A DNA stretch of 64,000 bases from positions 1-64,000 of the forward strand of contig DATILI010000180.1 in NCBI GenBank assembly GCA_035476635.1, in the 5' to 3' direction. Origin of the DNA: DATILI01 sp035476635 (GTDB lineage Bacteria > Pseudomonadota > Gammaproteobacteria > Burkholderiales > Burkholderiaceae_C). Below the pieces are notes generated by a model. The model made no database searches and was not told the DNA's origin. It saw nothing but the letters and a program-made list of their open reading frames with translations. Made by a program: the position numbers and the translations under genes. Numbering within the stretch: the stretch's first letter is position 1; each line of letters starts with the position of its first letter. Shown here in pieces: positions 41,042 through 50,340 of the stretch.

Positions 41042-42038
41042 TCATCCGGTCAACGCCCTTGAGCGTGATGTTCCTGATGTCCGCCCCCTGTAACACGGTG
41101 AGCTTGATCTCGTCGTCCGGGTTGGTGTGCTCCCACAGCTTCTTGTAGAAGCTCTCGAGCGTTGCCACCTTGGCGCCATCGACGGCGAGCACGACGTCGC
41201 CCGGCTGCAGGCCGGCCAGCTGCGCAGGGCTCTCGCGGTTCACACGCACGATCTGCACCCGGCCGCCTTGCTCGCTGGAGCTCAAGCCCAGCCATGGCCG
41301 CCGGCTTTTCTTGCTGGTCCCGGTTTGCTTCATCTCGGCCAGGATGGGTTGGAGCAAGTCGACCGGCACGAACATGTTGCCCGGCAGTCGGCGGTTGTCG
41401 CCCAGGGCATCCATGACGAACAGGCTGCCGATGCCAACCAGCTCGCCCTTCTGGTTGAACAAGGGTGCGCCGCTGTGGTTGCCGATGGGCGGGCTGGTGA
41501 ACAGCGCCGCTTCGATGTGGTATTCCCAGTAGCCCGAAAACGCCCGCTTGCTGACCAGTTGCGTCATGGTCACATCGCCGTCTTCGCCGCCGGTGGCGAC
41601 CATCACGGGTTCGCCCGTCTCCAGGCTCTTGTGGCTACCCATTGCCACCGGCTTGACGCCGCGCAGCGGCACCAGCGGCTTGACGATGCCGAAGCCGGTG
41701 GCCTGGTCGTAGGCGACCGCCTTGGCCGGCAGTGTCCGGTTGTCCTGGGTAACGACCTGAATGGTTTCGGCCTCGAGCATCAAGTAGCCGATGGTCAGGA
41801 CCAGGCTGTCGGGGCCGATCACCACGCCTGATCCGCGGCGATGCTGGCCCAGGGTCTCGGCCGATCGCGCGCCATCGGCCGCGGTGACCTGTATGCCCAC
41901 GACGGCGGCGTTGGCCCTTGAGAGCGCGTCGATCATGGTCTGCGCAGCGGCGGGTGGGGGTGGAGCCCCTTGCGCCAGATGGCAGGCCAGCAGCGCGGCC
42001 GTCGCAAAAAGAGCCTGGAACCTGGGCAGGGCACGCAT
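41013..42038 (-). CDS. DegP/HtrA-like protein with PDZ domain and degenerate catalytic triad
   Basis: A 341-residue exported protein (signal peptide to about residue 24) with a trypsin-fold domain (about 40-235) and a PDZ domain (about 255-330; NRESPAQLAGLQPGDVVLAVDG). Aligned to DegP motifs, the catalytic His region VxTNxHVV reads VLTIGYLML (Tyr85 in the His position), the Asp region reads DQATGFGIVK (Gly115), while the Ser is kept in GNHSGAPL (Ser189). With two of three triad residues gone, it is unlikely to be an ordinary protease and may be a chaperone or PDZ scaffold. It lies alone between convergent and divergent neighbours. Confidence 0.85.
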   Translation of the reverse strand: MRALPRFQALFATAALLACHLAQGAPPPPAAAQTMIDALSRANAAVVGIQVTAADGARSAETLGQHRRGSGVVIGPDSLVLTIGYLMLEAETIQVVTQDNRTLPAKAVAYDQATGFGIVKPLVPLRGVKPVAMGSHKSLETGEPVMVATGGEDGDVTMTQLVSKRAFSGYWEYHIEAALFTSPPIGNHSGAPLFNQKGELVGIGSLFVMDALGDNRRLPGNMFVPVDLLQPILAEMKQTGTSKKSRRPWLGLSSSEQGGRVQIVRVNRESPAQLAGLQPGDVVLAVDGAKVATLESFYKKLWEHTNPDDEIKLTVLQGADIRNITLKGVDRMTTLMKPTGI

Positions 42039-42158
42039 GATGGACTCCTTGACCCGTGGGGAATGCCACAGTCAAAGAATGCGCTTGAATCAATGGCGGC
42101 GCAAGCAAAGGGGCATGGTCTTGCGGACTTTTTTCACGTTCCCCGCCCTTGCGCGGGC

Positions 42159-42977
42159 CTACCAGCTCAAGGGGTTCAAGCGGTAGAACTGGCTGAGCTG
42201 GCGGTACAGGTCCGGATGCTCCTCGGCCATGTGCCCCGGGCGCTCGAAAAACACTTCCGAAGCCACCGCGAAGAACTCCGCGGCGTTGGTTGCACCATAG
42301 TGGTTCAGCAGCGAGGGGTGCAGCTGGTTTGCCTGTGCCTGCAGCGTTTCGAATTCCGTCGCCAGGGTGCGCGCCCACTCGCGGTAACTTTGCCCGGGTG
42401 CCAGGATCGGTGCGCCATTGGCCTGGCCATTTTCCTGGTCGAGCTGGTGCGCGAATTCATGGATCACCACGTTCTGTCCATCATCCGCAATGCCGGCGCC
42501 TTCCAGCGTGTCTTCCCAGGAGAGGATCACCTGGCCCTGCGACCAGGACTCGCCGGAGAGAACCTGGCGCTGCTCCTGCAGCACGCCAATGCCATCGGTA
42601 TGCACCTTGTTGACGACGAAGGCGCCCGGGTAGACCAGAATCTGCCGCAGCCTGGGGTAGTAGTCCGATTGGCGATTCAGGATCAGCAGGCAGGCCTGTG
42701 CCGCGATGGTGACGCGCATCTCGTCGCTCACCGTGAGGCCGGCGCAGCCAATGAAAGGCTTTTCGGCGATGAAGACCTGGATGTGCTTTTTCAGCTGCAA
42801 CTGCAAGTCGGCGGGCAGCCGGCGAAAGTAGGGCATGCGCTGCTGCAGGATCGCGCGCCACTGCGCGGGAAAGGGCTGCTGGCGGATCTTCTTGCGCCGG
42901 TATTCGACAAGCCATGGGCGGCCCAGGAACCAGCCCAGGAGCAGCAGGGCCAGAACGGAGAGGATGAGGGCTGGCAT
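42159..42977 (-). CDS. MtfA-like zinc peptidase (M90)
   Basis: A 272-residue protein with an N-terminal membrane helix (residues 1-20) and the HEFAH zinc motif at 173-177 (VVIHEFAHQLD). Other family marks are FIGCAGLTVSDEMRVTIAAQACLLI and EFFAVASEVFFE. E. coli MtfA (265 residues) is a cytosolic aminopeptidase that binds the Mlc repressor; the predicted membrane anchor suggests a different location here. The ATG at 42975-42977 is preferred to an upstream in-frame start that would overlap the next gene. It is divergent from the ketopantoate reductase homologue. Confidence 0.87.
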   Translation of the reverse strand: MPALILSVLALLLLGWFLGRPWLVEYRRKKIRQQPFPAQWRAILQQRMPYFRRLPADLQLQLKKHIQVFIAEKPFIGCAGLTVSDEMRVTIAAQACLLILNRQSDYYPRLRQILVYPGAFVVNKVHTDGIGVLQEQRQVLSGESWSQGQVILSWEDTLEGAGIADDGQNVVIHEFAHQLDQENGQANGAPILAPGQSYREWARTLATEFETLQAQANQLHPSLLNHYGATNAAEFFAVASEVFFERPGHMAEEHPDLYRQLSQFYRLNPLSW

Positions 42978-43092
42978 GCAATCACATCTGGTGCGGTTGG
43001 TGGGCAATTTCAATGTGCGCCGCAGAAAAAGTTCATCGGCATGGATTGCGAGGATGATGTGGCCTTCCAACGCAAAGCAGGAGATCAGAAAA

Positions 43093-44010
43093 ATGCGAAT
43101 CGCGATCATCGGCGCCGGCGGCCTGGGCGGCTATTTCGGCGCAAGGCTGCAAGCCGCCGGGAGCGACGTGACGTTCGTGGCCAGGGGCGCCCATCTGGCG
43201 GCCATTCGCGAACAGGGATTGCGCATCAAGAGCGCCCTGGGCGACCTTCATCTGGCCAAGGTGATGGCGACCAGCGATCCGTCTGAAGTGGGCACTGTGG
43301 ACATGGTCCTGGTTTGCGTCAAGCTCTGGGATACCGAGGCCGTGGCGCAGCAGCTCAAGTCCCTGATCGGGCCCGAGACGGGCGTCGTCTCGTTCCAGAA
43401 CGGCGTCGAGAAGGACGAAATCCTGGTCAAGGCCCTGGGCGCCAAAGCAGTGCTGGGCGGCATCTGCTATATCGCGGCGACGATCGCGCAGCCCGGTGTA
43501 ATCCAGCACGTCGGAACGCTGCAAAAACTCGTCTTCGGCGAACGGGACGGAACGACCAGCAGCCGCGCCACGCAATTCCTGGCCGAATGCCAGAAGGCCG
43601 GAATCGACAGCGCGCTCAGCACCGACATCCGCCGCCTGACCTGGGAAAAGTTTGCCATCCTGGTCGGCCTGTCGGGAACGACCACCGCCACCCGCCTGCC
43701 GATCGGGCCGATTCGAAGCAACGAGAAAACCCGGGCCTTTCTCTACGACGTGATCAACGAGGTGGTGCTGGTCGGCCGCGCCGCGGGTGTGGAGCTGCCG
43801 GCAGACTATGCCGCCGACAGGCTCCGCTTCGTGGACACGCTTCCCGCCGAAATGACCTCATCCATGCACGGCGATCTGAAGCGCGGCAACCGCCTGGAGC
43901 TGCCCTGGCTGAGCGGTGCCGTGGTGCAGATGGGCAAGCAGCTCGGCGTACCCACCCCGGCCAACCGCGCCATTGCCGATTTGCTGGAGCTGCATGTGAA
44001 CGGGGCCTAA
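43093..44010 (+). CDS. Ketopantoate reductase family protein (PanE/ApbA)
   Basis: A 305-residue NADPH-dependent reductase. The dinucleotide fold is IAIIGAGGLGGYFGARL (3-19); further marks are VLVCVKLWDTE, FQNGVEKDE and LTWEKFAILVG, and the late segment EMTSSMHGDLKRGNRLELPWL matches the family substrate loop (SSMxxDxxxGRxTE-like). PanE reduces 2-dehydropantoate to pantoate; several paralogues exist in Burkholderiales, so this copy may act on another 2-keto acid. It overlaps the convergent diguanylate cyclase by 4 bp. Confidence 0.85.
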   Translation: MRIAIIGAGGLGGYFGARLQAAGSDVTFVARGAHLAAIREQGLRIKSALGDLHLAKVMATSDPSEVGTVDMVLVCVKLWDTEAVAQQLKSLIGPETGVVSFQNGVEKDEILVKALGAKAVLGGICYIAATIAQPGVIQHVGTLQKLVFGERDGTTSSRATQFLAECQKAGIDSALSTDIRRLTWEKFAILVGLSGTTTATRLPIGPIRSNEKTRAFLYDVINEVVLVGRAAGVELPADYAADRLRFVDTLPAEMTSSMHGDLKRGNRLELPWLSGAVVQMGKQLGVPTPANRAIADLLELHVNGA

Positions 44011-45605
44011 GTCGCTATGCAGACACGCCGCTTGCCAGCCGATTTCGCTCTGTACATGGCGTGGTCCGCCTTTCGCAGCAGCGTATCCACGTCGGTTGCC
44101 GTGCTCGGAAAATGCGTGACACCGATACTGGCGGACACCTCGGCCTGAAACTCACCCAGGACATAGGGTTGCGAGATCAGTTCCACCAACCGGGTGGCGA
44201 AGACGCGTGAATGCTCCAGATCCGAATGGATCAAGGCCACGGCGAACTCGTCACCGCCAAGCCGTGAAGAAATGTCCGATCCACGGCAGGCCCCGGCGAT
44301 GCGCTTGGATACCTCACGCAGGAGCTGGTCTCCGGCAGCGTGGCCGAACGTGTCGTTCACCGCCTTGAAGCCATCCAGGTCGATGAAGAGAATGCAAAGC
44401 TCTGCCTTGTTGCGTTGGCACAGCGCCAACTGCTGGGTGATCGAGTGATGAAAAAGCGTCCGATTCGGCAGGCCGGTGAGTCCGTCGTGATGGGCGTCGT
44501 ACTGCGACTGCCGAAACGACGCCGACGCCTGGAGCAGCGCCTGGCGCATCGCGTTCGCCTCCTTGAAGTGCAACGGCGGAATCTCCAGTCGTGCGCCGGA
44601 CGCCAACTCGATTGCCGGATGCGTCAGCGCGGTGATGGACCTTGCCACGCGCCCGCCAATGAGCCAGGCCAGCCACAGGCCTATGCCGAGTGCACCGACG
44701 GTGGCAAGGACCAGCCGGAACAAAGTCTGGTGTAGCCCAGCGGTCAGTTCAGTCTTGGGAATGCCCACCGCGGCGCCCCAGTGGGAAACCGGCGACTTGC
44801 TGAAGGCCGTCAATACCGGTACGTCATCCAGCGTGACGGATTCGAAACTGCCCTCGTTTGAAACGCGCATGCGCGCCAGCAAATCCGGCGAGACCGGCTT
44901 GCCAAGATACTTCTCGATCTCGTGCGAGCGCGCCACGATGCTGCCCGTGCTGTCCGTAATGACGACTCGCCACGTCGCGGGCAGTCCATGCGCTTGCAGC
45001 AACGCCATGAGCTGCTGGGACGTGAATGTCGCGTTGAGCGAGTAGGCAATCGAGTTCTCAAGCTTCACTGGAACGCCGATGGTGTAGATACGGCGGTTGG
45101 CGATCGGACCCATGAACAGATCGGAAACGCCGGGTTTGCCAGTTTCCAGAATCCGCCGCAGGAGCGACGGGTCCGCAACCTTCGGAAGCGGGTCGCCATA
45201 CGGGAGGCGCGTCGATAGAAGAATCTGCCCGGTCCTGTCCATGACCAGAATGCTGTCCGCACGCACATTCGCGAGCGCATCCACCGCGCGTCGGTGAAAG
45301 CCCGCCAGGTCGCCCGTGGCCAGGCGATGCGACGTACTGAGCGCCAGCAACGCAGATTGGGTTGCGGCAATTTCCCGATCGACTGCCGAGACAATGCTGT
45401 GCGCCTGGCTGAGGGTGTTTTTGGAAAGCTGACGCTGCTCGCGTTCGTAGTAGTTGACGACCAGCAGCGCAGCCACCAGGGCGATCGGCAGAACGCACGC
45501 GATGACGAGTACAGCGAGGGTCGCACGAATGCCGGGGGCGCCATTGATCCAGACGACAAACGGACGCCGCGGCACTGTGCCTTGTATCGTATTTGACGGC
45601 TCCAT
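44007..45605 (-). CDS. Membrane diguanylate cyclase with Cache-type sensor
   Basis: A 532-residue protein: N-terminal helix (LAVLVIACVLPIALVAALLVV), a large periplasmic Cache-like sensor region (about 55-275), a second helix (LVLATVGALGIGLWLAWLI), a short HAMP-like linker, and a C-terminal GGDEF domain. The active site is RLGGDEFAV, intact. An inhibitory RxxD site is present at the canonical spacing (RGSD, five residues before GGDEF), so product feedback is expected. It makes the second messenger c-di-GMP. The start is ATG at 45605, or GTG at 45629. It is downstream of the LysR gene on the same strand with a 178-bp gap. Confidence 0.92.
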   Translation of the reverse strand: MEPSNTIQGTVPRRPFVVWINGAPGIRATLAVLVIACVLPIALVAALLVVNYYEREQRQLSKNTLSQAHSIVSAVDREIAATQSALLALSTSHRLATGDLAGFHRRAVDALANVRADSILVMDRTGQILLSTRLPYGDPLPKVADPSLLRRILETGKPGVSDLFMGPIANRRIYTIGVPVKLENSIAYSLNATFTSQQLMALLQAHGLPATWRVVITDSTGSIVARSHEIEKYLGKPVSPDLLARMRVSNEGSFESVTLDDVPVLTAFSKSPVSHWGAAVGIPKTELTAGLHQTLFRLVLATVGALGIGLWLAWLIGGRVARSITALTHPAIELASGARLEIPPLHFKEANAMRQALLQASASFRQSQYDAHHDGLTGLPNRTLFHHSITQQLALCQRNKAELCILFIDLDGFKAVNDTFGHAAGDQLLREVSKRIAGACRGSDISSRLGGDEFAVALIHSDLEHSRVFATRLVELISQPYVLGEFQAEVSASIGVTHFPSTATDVDTLLRKADHAMYRAKSAGKRRVCIAT

Positions 45606-45783
45606 GCGTGGTTCTGTATTGTTGTGCACGTATCGGCAATCAGCATCAAGCGCCTGCGCCTACTCCCTTGATTCGACCCGGGAAGAGGCGAATGCTGGTC
45701 GTATCGTACTCCCGCTGTTGGGACGCGGTATTTCTCTTGGCAGCGAGCGGGGCCGCACGGCTGGTTCATGCCCGGAGCAAGCG

Positions 45784-46671
45784 TCACTCTTCGAGGAACA
45801 AGTCCGCCACTGTGCAGCGGAGCCACTGGTTGGCCGGGTCCTGCTGGTAGCGCTCATGCCAGTGTTGCTTGATGGAGAACGATGGGAACTTGAAGGGCGG
45901 AGGCAATGCTTTCACCTTTGCGATTCGCACCAGCATTTGAGCGACCCGCTCGGGTACGGTCGCTATAAGATCGGTATTCGCCAACAGGTTGCCCACGCCC
46001 GGCAAGGTAGGAAGGGATAAGGCCACCCTTCTCGCCACGCGCTGTCGCGCGAGGGCCTGCTCGACCAATTCATGGCCAGTACCCGGTGCTGTGATGACCA
46101 CGTGCTTTTCACGCTTGAACAGACTCTCGGTCAGGCGTTGCCCGATTCGCGGGTGATCGCGCCGGACAACGCAGGCGAACGTCTGGTCGAACAGTTTTTG
46201 CTGGTAGAAGCCCGCCTCCAGTTCCGGCATGAATCCGACTGCCAGGTCGGCATCTCCCGACTCCAGCAGTTTCGGCGTTTCCGAAGTGATGCGAAGTACG
46301 TCGACCCGAACGTCGGGTGCCAGCTTGCCTACCTTGTTGATGAGCGACGGCAGGAATTCCAGATGGCTGATGTCCGTCATTGCAATGTGGAAGTTCCTAG
46401 AAGAAGAAGCTGGATCGAACACCACCTGCTGCTGCGTCGCGACCCGAAGAAGTTCAAGGGCCTGGCGCAGCGGCTGCACCAGAGCTACCGCATGCGGCGT
46501 GGGCATCATGCCGCTGCCCGTCCGCACGAACAGAGGGTCGTTGAACTGCCGGCGCAGCCGCGCAAGCGCCAGGCTGACCGAGGTTTGCGCAAGCTCGAGA
46601 TTCTCTCCAGCGCGCGAAACGCTGCGCGTCTTGTAGATCTCATCAAAGACAGCCAGAAGCTTCATGTCCAT
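45784..46671 (-). CDS. LysR-family regulator of the gentisate cluster
   Basis: A 295-residue LysR regulator with winged helix MKLLAVFDEIYKTRSVSRAGENL and QTSVSLALARLRRQFNDPLFVR, then an effector-binding domain. The helix pattern is of the NahR/NodD-like subgroup, whose members often respond to aromatic acids. It is divergent from the Bug receptor that heads the gentisate operon, with 93 bp between them, and is the likely activator. The inducer, probably 3-hydroxybenzoate or a pathway intermediate, is inferred. Confidence 0.9.
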   Translation of the reverse strand: MDMKLLAVFDEIYKTRSVSRAGENLELAQTSVSLALARLRRQFNDPLFVRTGSGMMPTPHAVALVQPLRQALELLRVATQQQVVFDPASSSRNFHIAMTDISHLEFLPSLINKVGKLAPDVRVDVLRITSETPKLLESGDADLAVGFMPELEAGFYQQKLFDQTFACVVRRDHPRIGQRLTESLFKREKHVVITAPGTGHELVEQALARQRVARRVALSLPTLPGVGNLLANTDLIATVPERVAQMLVRIAKVKALPPPFKFPSFSIKQHWHERYQQDPANQWLRCTVADLFLEE

Positions 46672-46706
46672 TATTACGTTTCCCGTTAGCAAATATTAGT
46701 AGTAGT

Positions 46707-46724
46707 GCATCGACGTAATGATGC
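46707..46724. promoter_or_regulatory. Inverted repeat in the LysR/Bug divergent promoter
   Basis: GCATC (46707-46711) and GATGC (46720-46724) flank GACGTAAT in the 93-bp AT-rich gap between the LysR gene and the Bug receptor gene. A dyad of this size at this site is the expected place for a LysR operator; binding is inferred. Confidence 0.45.
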
Positions 46725-46764
46725 TCCGTTGCTAGATTTGGGGCAACTCATCTCTGGAGACACC

Positions 46765-47739
46765 ATGAACTTCCGTAGAGCCATTCTGGTGCTGGCAAGC
46801 GCCGCATTGACCACCGCAGCACCCATTGCCTCGGCGCAAGCCTGGCCCAAGGGCCCGGTGCGGGTTGTCGTGCCTTTTGACGCCGGTTCAACGCCCGACC
46901 AGGTCGCGCGCGTCGTCTCGGATAGGTTGGCAGCGCGCCTGGGCCAGCCCCTGGTGGTCGAGAACAAGAGCGGTGCCGCCGGGAATATTGGCACCGATGC
47001 CGTGGCGAAGGCGACACCTGATGGGCAGACCATCGGCGTGAGCATCGCTGGCCCGTTGGCAGTCAACCCGCTGCTTTTCAAGAGAATGCCCTACGACCCT
47101 GCGCGTGATCTTGAGATGCTGACCGTGGCTGTCTCCCAGCCCTCGGTGCTTGTCGTCGCCTTCAAGCATTCAGTCAGCAGCCCGAAGGAGTTGCTCAACC
47201 TCATGAAAGGCAGTCGGCCCAGTCTCAGCTTCGCGTCGATTGGCGCCGGATCCGTTTCACACCTCGCCATGGAAACGCTTGCCGCCGGAACCGGGGCTGA
47301 TGTGGTCCATGTGCCTTATCGAGGCTCGGGTGCCGCGGTGACAGCAGTGCTGTCGGGCGAAGTCGACATGGCCTTGCTGCCGGCGGCGGCCGTCATGCCG
47401 CACGTGAAAGCTGGAAAGATGCGTGCCTTGGCCGTGGCTTCGGCCAAGCGCTCTGCTTCGCTCCCGGACTTGCCGACTTTGGCCGAGAGCGGGCTTCCGG
47501 ACGTCCAGGCCGATGCATGGATCGGCTTCATCGCGCCCGCGAAAACGCCGGCGGCGATCGTGAACAAGCTGCACGAGCAGATCACCCAGGTCCTGGCCGA
47601 GCCCGCCGTCAAGGACAAGCTGCGCTCCCAGTACATGGATGTCGTTGGCAACACGCCGACCGAGTTCCGCGCATTGTTGGCGGCAGATATGACGCGCTGG
47701 AAGCCCGTGATCCAGAAGCACAACATCCAGTTGGACTGA
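46765..47739 (+). CDS. Bug-family solute-binding receptor of the gentisate cluster
   Basis: A 324-residue periplasmic binding protein with a signal peptide (cleavage near ASAQ-AW, residue 25). Bug marks: VRVVVPFDAGSTPDQVARVV, VVENKSGAAGNIGTDAVAKATPDG and VHVPYRGSGAAVTAVLSGEVD. First gene of the catabolic operon, 16 bp before the FAD oxidoreductase gene, so it probably captures the aromatic acid substrate or acts as its extracellular sensor. TctA/TctB permease genes are not present. A GGAGA ribosome-binding site precedes the ATG. Confidence 0.9.
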   Translation: MNFRRAILVLASAALTTAAPIASAQAWPKGPVRVVVPFDAGSTPDQVARVVSDRLAARLGQPLVVENKSGAAGNIGTDAVAKATPDGQTIGVSIAGPLAVNPLLFKRMPYDPARDLEMLTVAVSQPSVLVVAFKHSVSSPKELLNLMKGSRPSLSFASIGAGSVSHLAMETLAAGTGADVVHVPYRGSGAAVTAVLSGEVDMALLPAAAVMPHVKAGKMRALAVASAKRSASLPDLPTLAESGLPDVQADAWIGFIAPAKTPAAIVNKLHEQITQVLAEPAVKDKLRSQYMDVVGNTPTEFRALLAADMTRWKPVIQKHNIQLD

Positions 47740-47755
47740 GCCCAGGAGAATTTTC

Positions 47756-49141
47756 ATGACCTCTATGACCCTCAATATGACTGATATTGCAGAGCCTGCC
47801 CGCGCCGTTCCACTTTTCGGAGAATTCGATGTTGTCGTGCTCGGAGGTGGGCCGGCTGGCATCGCCGCAGCGAGTGCCGCGGCCCGCAATGGCGCAAGCG
47901 TCCTGCTGGCCGAGCGCTATGGATTCCTGGGAGGCATGGGAACAGCGGCTGGGGTGACCAATTTCTGCGGTTTGCACGCGAACGTGTTCGGCGACATTCG
48001 CCAGGTCGTCCATGGCGTCGCTACGGACCTGCTTGAGCGGATGCGCGCCTTGGACGGCCTGAGCGAACCGCACCTGATCATGCGAAAGACGTTGGCGCAG
48101 GCCTACGACATGTCGGCGTTCAAGTGCGCGGCGGACGGGCTGCTCGTCTCCGACGGCGTTCAGTTGCTGTTTCACGCGCTGGCCGCCGGCATCGTCAAGA
48201 CCGAAGGCGGCACTATCGACGCCGTCCTGCTCGAGACCAAGTCCGGCCGCGTGGCAGTGCGTGGGCGAACTTTCATTGACTGTTCGGGCGATGCGGATCT
48301 GGCGCACTGGGCTGGCGTGCCCACGGAGAAGGGTGACGAGTCCGGCCACATGCTGTATCCGACCTTGATGTTCCGGGTAGGCGAGGTGGATGCGCCGCGC
48401 GCAGGCGAAGCGTGGACGACGATTCCCAAGCTGATGGATGAGGTAGAGGCGTCTGGCGAATTCTCATTTCCGCGGCGCGGCGCCATCGTGCGGCCGATGA
48501 AGCGGGCCTATGAATGGCGCGTCAATGTGACTCAGCTCAAAAAACCGGACGGTTCCGCCACGGACGGTACTGACGCACGCTCCTTGAGCGAGGGCGAGAT
48601 CGAGGGACGTCGACAGATCGTTGATTACATACGCTTCCTGCGCGAGAAGGTGCCGGGCTTCGAGAACGCCTATGCGTTGGACATCGCGCCGCAACTCGGC
48701 ATCCGCGAAACACGCCGCCTGGTCGGCGAATACATGCTGACCGCTGAAGACGTTCTTCAGTGCGCGGATTTCGACGACAGCATCGGAGTTAACGGCTGGC
48801 CGCTCGAAAAGCATGTCGCCGGTGATGTGCAGTGGATGTGGCCTCCGATTCCCGACTGTCGCGGCTACAACCAGCTGCCGTACCGCATGCTGTTGCCGCG
48901 CCGCTCAAGTGCAAACGGTGTGGAAAACCTGCTCGTTGCCGGACGCTGCGCTTCCATGACGCACGACGGCCAGTCAGCGGCCCGCGTGACTGGCGCCTGC
49001 TTCGTCATGGGTCAGGCCGCCGGCACTGCTGCGGCGCTGGCATTGCAAGCCGATTGCTCCCTGTTCGACCTGGACATCAAGAACCTGCAGGACCGGCTGC
49101 TCCAGCAAGGTGCCTTTCTTGGCGGGAGTGAGCGGCCATGA
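47756..49141 (+). CDS. FAD-dependent oxidoreductase (FAD_oxidored family), unknown substrate
   Basis: A 461-residue flavoprotein. The FAD-binding GxGxxG is in VVVLGGGPAGIAAASAAARNG (about 26-46), followed by LLAERYGFLGGMGTAAGVTN, and the late FAD motif is LLVAGRCASMTHDGQSAARV. This matches the FAD_oxidored family (PF12831), whose members are poorly characterised. It overlaps the next monooxygenase gene by 4 bp (ATGA). It is not a known step of the gentisate route, so it may convert a precursor to 3-hydroxybenzoate or act on a related compound. Confidence 0.85.
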   Translation: MTSMTLNMTDIAEPARAVPLFGEFDVVVLGGGPAGIAAASAAARNGASVLLAERYGFLGGMGTAAGVTNFCGLHANVFGDIRQVVHGVATDLLERMRALDGLSEPHLIMRKTLAQAYDMSAFKCAADGLLVSDGVQLLFHALAAGIVKTEGGTIDAVLLETKSGRVAVRGRTFIDCSGDADLAHWAGVPTEKGDESGHMLYPTLMFRVGEVDAPRAGEAWTTIPKLMDEVEASGEFSFPRRGAIVRPMKRAYEWRVNVTQLKKPDGSATDGTDARSLSEGEIEGRRQIVDYIRFLREKVPGFENAYALDIAPQLGIRETRRLVGEYMLTAEDVLQCADFDDSIGVNGWPLEKHVAGDVQWMWPPIPDCRGYNQLPYRMLLPRRSSANGVENLLVAGRCASMTHDGQSAARVTGACFVMGQAAGTAAALALQADCSLFDLDIKNLQDRLLQQGAFLGGSERP

Positions 49142-50340
49142 CAGTTCAGCAAACGATCCTCATCGCCGGCGGCGGCATCGGCGGCATTGCCGCGGCCCTG
49201 GCGCTCACTCGACGCGGCTTTGCCGTGAAGGTGCTCGAGCAGGCGCCCGCCCTCGGCGAAATCGGCGCGGGCATCCAACTGGGCCCCAATGCGTTCGCGG
49301 CCTTCGATGCGCTGGGCATCGGCCCCCAGGCGCGTGGCCGTGCGGTCTATGTCGACGAGATGGTCATGCATGACGCGCTCGACGAAACGGCCGTAGGCCG
49401 GATACCGACGGGCGATGCGTTTCGCGCTCGCTTTGGGGGCCCTTACGCCGTGATCCATCGGGCAGATGTTCACCGCTCGCTGCTGGAAGGCGCGCAGGCG
49501 TCGGATCGAATCGAAATCGCGACAGCGACAAGCGTTCAGCGAATCGAGCAAGACGAGCATGGGGTGACTGTGCATGACAGCCGGGGGCAGCAGCATCGCG
49601 GCGTCGCACTCATCGGCGCGGACGGCATCAAGTCCGCCGTGCGCCGCCAGATCGTGGGCGATGAAGCGCGGGTGTCCGGACATGTGGTCTACCGCGCTGT
49701 GGTCGACCGCAAGGACTTCCCGGTCGACCTTCAGTGGAACGCCGCCAGCATCTGGGTCGGACCGAACTGCCACCTTGTGCACTACCCCTTGCGCGGCGGC
49801 GAGCAATACAACGTGGTCGTCACCTTCCACAGCAGGCAAGCAGAAGAGTGGAGCGTGCGCCAGGGCAGCCGCGACGAGGTCCAGAGCTACTTCGAAGGCA
49901 TTTGCCCGCGCGCTCGCCAGTTGATCGACCTGCCGAAGGACTGGACGCGCTGGGCCACAGCGGACCGTGACCCCATCGCGCAATGGACTTTCGGCAAGGT
50001 GACGCTGCTTGGGGATGCGGCACACCCGACTTTGCAGTATCTCGCGCAAGGCGCATGCATGGCCCTGGAAGACGCGGTCACCCTCGGTGAAGCCCTGCGC
50101 GCGCACGAAAACGACCTGGACAAGGCCTTCGCGCTGTACCAGCAATCGCGCGTCGCCCGCACCGCGCGCGTGGTGCTGTCCGCCCGTGAGATGGGCCGCA
50201 TCTTTCACGCCAAGGGCGTGGAGCGGCTGGTGCGCAACCAGCTGTGGAACGGGCGCGATCCGGAACGCTTTTACGACGCGTTGGAATGGCTCTATGGCTG
50301 GACGGCAGAAACCTGCCTCGCCAAGACCTCGGAGGCATGA
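49138..50340 (+). CDS. 3-Hydroxybenzoate 6-hydroxylase-like FAD monooxygenase
   Basis: A 400-residue class A aromatic hydroxylase: FAD fold LIAGGGIGGIAAALALTRRG (7-26), DG motif ALIGADGIKSAVRR, and GD motif LLGDAAHPTLQYLAQGACMALEDA. Family members use NADH and O2. The adjacent gentisate dioxygenase makes 3-hydroxybenzoate 6-hydroxylase (3-hydroxybenzoate to gentisate) the best fit; salicylate 1-hydroxylase, which gives catechol, is less likely in this context. Overlaps both neighbouring genes by a few bases. Confidence 0.85.
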   Translation: MTVQQTILIAGGGIGGIAAALALTRRGFAVKVLEQAPALGEIGAGIQLGPNAFAAFDALGIGPQARGRAVYVDEMVMHDALDETAVGRIPTGDAFRARFGGPYAVIHRADVHRSLLEGAQASDRIEIATATSVQRIEQDEHGVTVHDSRGQQHRGVALIGADGIKSAVRRQIVGDEARVSGHVVYRAVVDRKDFPVDLQWNAASIWVGPNCHLVHYPLRGGEQYNVVVTFHSRQAEEWSVRQGSRDEVQSYFEGICPRARQLIDLPKDWTRWATADRDPIAQWTFGKVTLLGDAAHPTLQYLAQGACMALEDAVTLGEALRAHENDLDKAFALYQQSRVARTARVVLSAREMGRIFHAKGVERLVRNQLWNGRDPERFYDALEWLYGWTAETCLAKTSEA

